This document shows positions 7,908-13,701 of a DNA stretch of 13,701 nt, piece after piece. The position numbers and the translations under genes were made by a program. Under the pieces are notes generated by a model. That model saw nothing but the letters and a program-made list of their open reading frames with translations, searched no databases and had not been told where the DNA came from. This DNA is from Porphyrobacter sp. UBA7686. GTDB lineage: Bacteria; Pseudomonadota; Alphaproteobacteria; Sphingomonadales; Sphingomonadaceae. The stretch is taken from the NCBI GenBank assembly GCA_002482865.1, contig DLGU01000037.1, forward strand, positions 1 through 13,701, in the 5' to 3' direction. The stretch's first letter is position 1; every line of letters begins with the position of its first letter.

Positions 7908-9169
7908 ATGATTGAGAGGACTTCGGGCAGACCGCTCGCGCGTGATGCGATGGCCTATGTGCTGGCAGGCGGACGCGGCAGCCGGTTGATGGAGCTGACC
8001 GACCGGCGCGCCAAGCCGGCGGTCTATTTCGGCGGCAAGTCGCGGATCATCGATTTTGCGCTGTCGAACGCGATCAACTCCGGCATCCGCCGCATCGGGG
8101 TCGCCACGCAATACAAGGCGCACTCGCTGATCCGCCACATGCAGCGCGGCTGGAACTTCATGCGGCCCGAACGCAACGAAAGCTTCGATATCCTCCCCGC
8201 CAGTCAGCGCGTGTCGGAAAACCAGTGGTACGAAGGCACCGCCGATGCCGTGTTCCAGAACATCGACATCATCGCCGCCCACGCGCCCAAGTACATGGTG
8301 ATCCTCGCGGGCGATCACATCTACAAGATGGACTACGAATTGATGCTGCAACAGCACGTCAATTCAGGCGCGGATGTCACGGTCGGCTGTCTGGTGGTGC
8401 CGCGCATGGAGGCGACCGGTTTTGGCGTGATGCATGTCGACGGCGCGGACAACATCACCGCCTTTGTCGAAAAGCCCAAAGACCCGCCGGGCATTCCGGG
8501 TGACGAGGGCATGGCGCTCGCTTCGATGGGGATCTACGTCTTCAACACGGATTTCCTGTTCGAGCAGCTTCGCCGCGATGCCGACGATCCGGCGTCCAGC
8601 CGCGACTTTGGCGGCGACATCATTCCTTATATCGTCAAGCACGGCAAAGCCGTCGCCCACCGCTTCACCAACTCTTGCATCCGCGCTGCCGAGGAGATCG
8701 AGGAATATTGGCGCGATGTCGGCACGCTGGATGCCTATTTCGAGGCGAACCTCGACCTCACCGACACGGTGCCCAAGCTCAACCTTTATGACCGGGACTG
8801 GCCGATCTGGACTGACGCCGTCGTGGCCGCTCCTGCCAAGTTCGTCCATGACGAGGACGGACGGCGCGGCTTTGCGGTGTCATCGCTGGTGTCGGGTGAT
8901 TGCATCATTTCCGGCTCGGAAGTGCGCCGCAGTCTGTTGTTCACCGGGGTCAAGATCGGCAGCTTTTCCAACGTGAGCGAAGCGGTGATCCTGCCCTATT
9001 GCAACATCGGGCGCGGGGCGAAGCTCAGCAAGGTGATCATCGATTCCGGCGTCCGCATCCCCGAAGGCATGGTGATCGGCGAAGACCCGGTGCTGGATGC
9101 GCAGCGTTTCCGCGTGTCGGAGAAAGGCGTGGTGCTCGTCACCCGCGACATGATGGCGAAGCTGAAGCT

Positions 9170-9173
<4 letters not shown>
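7908..9173 (+). CDS. glgC: Glucose-1-phosphate adenylyltransferase (ADP-glucose pyrophosphorylase)
   Basis: A 421-residue enzyme that makes ADP-glucose and pyrophosphate from ATP and glucose-1-P, the committed and usually allosterically controlled step of bacterial glycogen synthesis. The nucleotidyltransferase signature [13 protein letters not shown] is at 19-31. [20 protein letters not shown] (33-52) contains Lys36, the position of the E. coli activator-site Lys39. GDHIYKMDY (135-143) has catalytic Asp136, and FVEKP (186-190) has the glucose-1-P-binding Lys189. The C-terminal part (about 300-421) has left-handed beta-helix-like repeats ([20 protein letters not shown]). ATG 7908 is preceded by GGAG (7896-7899) 8 nt away. 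It sits 37 nt after glgB, the only ordinary gap in the glgP-pgm run, and overlaps glgA by 4 nt. Alphaproteobacterial homologues are typically activated by fructose-6-P and pyruvate; this cannot be read from the sequence. Confidence 0.96.
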
Positions 9174-12255
<3,082 letters not shown>

Positions 12256-12263
12256 CCACAAGC

Positions 12264-12326
12264 CCGTTCGTGTCGAGCGAAGTCGAGACACAAGCAGGGC
12301 CTCTCGACTTCGCTCGAGGCGAACGG
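12264..12326. repeat. Dispersed intergenic stem-loop repeat, copy 2
   Basis: This is the second copy of the element at 136-201. The arms are 12265-12288 and 12302-12325, extendable to 12264/12326, and match at 22 of 24 positions around a 13-nt loop. The left arm is identical to that of copy 1. The right arm differs by one base and pairs better than in copy 1. It fills most of the 73 nt between the pgm stop (12255) and the glgX start. The right edge of the stem (12325-12326) includes the first two bases of the GGAG that probably serves glgX, so folding could affect glgX translation. There is no T-run after it. Confidence 0.85.
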
Positions 12327-12328
12327 AG
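12325..12328 (+). promoter_or_regulatory. Probable glgX Shine-Dalgarno sequence, overlapping the repeat
   Basis: GGAG is directly adjacent to the ATG at 12329 (0-nt spacing) but 6 nt from an in-frame TTG at 12335, which is the better spacing. Two of its four bases lie in the stem of the repeat. Confidence 0.45.
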
Positions 12329-13701
12329 ATGGGTTTGAAACTGGGGAGCCATGTAACAGGGAGATCGACCCGCTTCGCCATAGCCGCGCCGCTGGCGGAT
12401 GCGGTGGAACTGTGCCTGTTCGATGGCGAGGCTGAGACCCGCCACCCGATGACCCGCGCGCATGAGGCGTGGACCCTTGAACTGCCCGGCGACCTCACCG
12501 GCACCCGTTATGGCTACCGCGCACACGGAGCCTATGAGCCGCACCACAATCTTTGGTTTGATCCGGCCAAGCTGCTGGTCGATCCTTACGCGCTGGAACT
12601 CGACCGCCGCTTCGTCCAACACCCGCGCCTTGCGCAATATGGCGAGGATACCGCTGACATCGTCCCGCGCGCCATCGTAACAGGGCCGCTGCCAGAGGTG
12701 CCGCTGGGGCCTCCCCGGTTCCAGCGCGGCGGGCTGATCTACGAATTGAACGTCGCGGGGTTCACGGCGCTCCACCCTGAGGTGCCGGAAGCCCAGCGCG
12801 GCACCATCGCCGCGCTCGCGGACTCTGCCGTGATCGCGCACCTCAAGAAACTCCACGTCAGTGCCATCGAGCTGATGCCGATCATCGCCTGGATCGACGA
12901 GCGCCACCTGCCGCCGCTCGGCCTCGCGAATCACTGGGGCTATAACCCGGTGGCGATGATGGCGCTTGATCCCGGCCTGTGTCCCGGCGGCGTGGCGGAG
13001 TTGCGCGAGACCGTGGCGGCGCTGCACGAAGCGGGGATCGGGGTAATCCTCGATCTGGTGTTCAACCATTCGGGCGAGAGCGACATCCAAGGCGGCACGC
13101 TGTCCCTGCGCGGGCTGGACCCCGCCGCCTATGCCCGCAGCGCGGATGGCACGCTGATCAATGACACCGGCTGCGGCAACACGCTCGACTTTGCTAATCC
13201 GGCGGTGCGGCGGCTGATGATCGACACGCTTGACCACTTTGTGCGTCACTGCGGCATCGACGGCTTTCGCTTTGACCTAGCGCCCGTGATCGCCCGCGGG
13301 CCGGGCTTCGATCCCCACGCCCCGATCTTCGCCGAGCTCGCTGCCCACTCGCTGCTCGCTGACCGGGTGATGATTGCCGAGCCGTGGGATATTGGCCCGG
13401 GCGGCTACCAATTGGGGCGCTTCCCCGCCAACTGGCTCGAATGGAACGACACTTTCCGCGACGATGTCCGCCGGTTTTGGCGCGGGACCGGGGGAGTGGG
13501 GGCGCTTGCCACCCGGATCGCGGGTTCGTCCGATCTGTTCGGAGCTGACTTCCGCAGCATCAATTTCCTCGCCGCGCATGACGGTTTCACGCTCGCCGAC
13601 ACGGTCGCCTACGAGCACCGCCACAACCACGCCAATGGCGAGGATAATCGCGACGGGCATGGCGAGAACCACTCGTGGAATTGCGGTATCGAGGGGCCGA
13701 C
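12329..13701 (+). CDS. glgX: Glycogen debranching enzyme (isoamylase type, GH13_11), 3' end outside window
   Basis: The frame is open from ATG 12329 to the window edge (457 complete codons) with no stop. Family members are about 600-660 residues, so roughly the last quarter to third is missing. GlgX hydrolyses alpha-1,6 branches left as short limit stubs by GlgP and releases small maltodextrins. A CBM48-like N-terminal domain (about 5-90, with AVELCLFDG and RYGYRAHG) precedes the GH13 barrel. Motifs are NHWGYNPVAMMALDP (201-215), ILDLVFNHSGE (240-250), TGCGNTLDFANP (280-291), DGFRFDLAPV with nucleophile Asp316 (311-320), IAEPWDIGPGGYQLG with Glu351 (349-363) and LAAHDGFTLADTV with Asp418 (414-426). 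All three catalytic acids are present. The start may instead be TTG 12335, because the GGAG at 12325-12328 is better spaced for it. It follows pgm by 73 nt, which hold a stem-loop repeat, so it may be less tightly linked to the operon. Confidence 0.95.
   Translation, partial: MGLKLGSHVTGRSTRFAIAAPLADAVELCLFDGEAETRHPMTRAHEAWTLELPGDLTGTRYGYRAHGAYEPHHNLWFDPAKLLVDPYALELDRRFVQHPRLAQYGEDTADIVPRAIVTGPLPEVPLGPPRFQRGGLIYELNVAGFTALHPEVPEAQRGTIAALADSAVIAHLKKLHVSAIELMPIIAWIDERHLPPLGLANHWGYNPVAMMALDPGLCPGGVAELRETVAALHEAGIGVILDLVFNHSGESDIQGGTLSLRGLDPAAYARSADGTLINDTGCGNTLDFANPAVRRLMIDTLDHFVRHCGIDGFRFDLAPVIARGPGFDPHAPIFAELAAHSLLADRVMIAEPWDIGPGGYQLGRFPANWLEWNDTFRDDVRRFWRGTGGVGALATRIAGSSDLFGADFRSINFLAAHDGFTLADTVAYEHRHNHANGEDNRDGHGENHSWNCGIEGP

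Overview
The window is about 13.7 kb of GC-rich, densely packed bacterial chromosome. It is dominated by a complete glycogen (glg) metabolism locus. Several things point to an alphaproteobacterium, most likely Sphingomonadales and possibly the Erythrobacteraceae: the gene order glgP-glgB-glgC-glgA-pgm as in the known Agrobacterium glg operon, the protein sequence styles, and a dispersed stem-loop repeat of a kind I associate with sphingomonad intergenic regions. The taxonomic call is inference; no rRNA or other marker lies in the window.

Left side, minus strand (1-3040): read in transcription order, malQ (4-alpha-glucanotransferase) comes first. After a 99-nt gap comes a short-chain dehydrogenase/reductase (SDR) whose catalytic tetrad is altered. 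After a 94-nt gap filled mostly by the stem-loop repeat comes the first 39 codons of a gene that looks like a thiamine-pyrophosphate-dependent E1 alpha subunit, cut off by the window edge.

Divergent intergenic region (3041-3287): this lies between malQ and glgP. It must hold the promoters for both directions. It contains a 12-bp perfect palindrome and short direct repeats, but no strong sigma70 promoter that I can defend.

Right side, plus strand (3288-13701): glgP, glgB, glgC, glgA, pgm and glgX follow one another. Three of the junctions (glgP/glgB, glgC/glgA, glgA/pgm) are 4-nt stop/start overlaps, which suggests one transcript with translational coupling. A 37-nt gap separates glgB from glgC. 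A second copy of the stem-loop repeat fills the 73-nt gap between pgm and glgX. glgX runs off the right edge and has no stop codon in the window.

Working together: Pgm interconverts glucose-6-P and glucose-1-P, GlgC makes ADP-glucose, GlgA extends alpha-1,4 chains and GlgB introduces alpha-1,6 branches. For breakdown, GlgP releases glucose-1-P from chain ends, GlgX removes the short limit-dextrin branches, and MalQ rebuilds longer chains from the released maltodextrins so GlgP can use them. Synthesis and breakdown are thus encoded side by side. The main enzymes have intact catalytic motifs and look ordinary. I found no new defence, mobile or secretion system. The points most worth a second look are the paired stem-loop repeat, its overlap with the glgX ribosome-binding site, and the atypical SDR.
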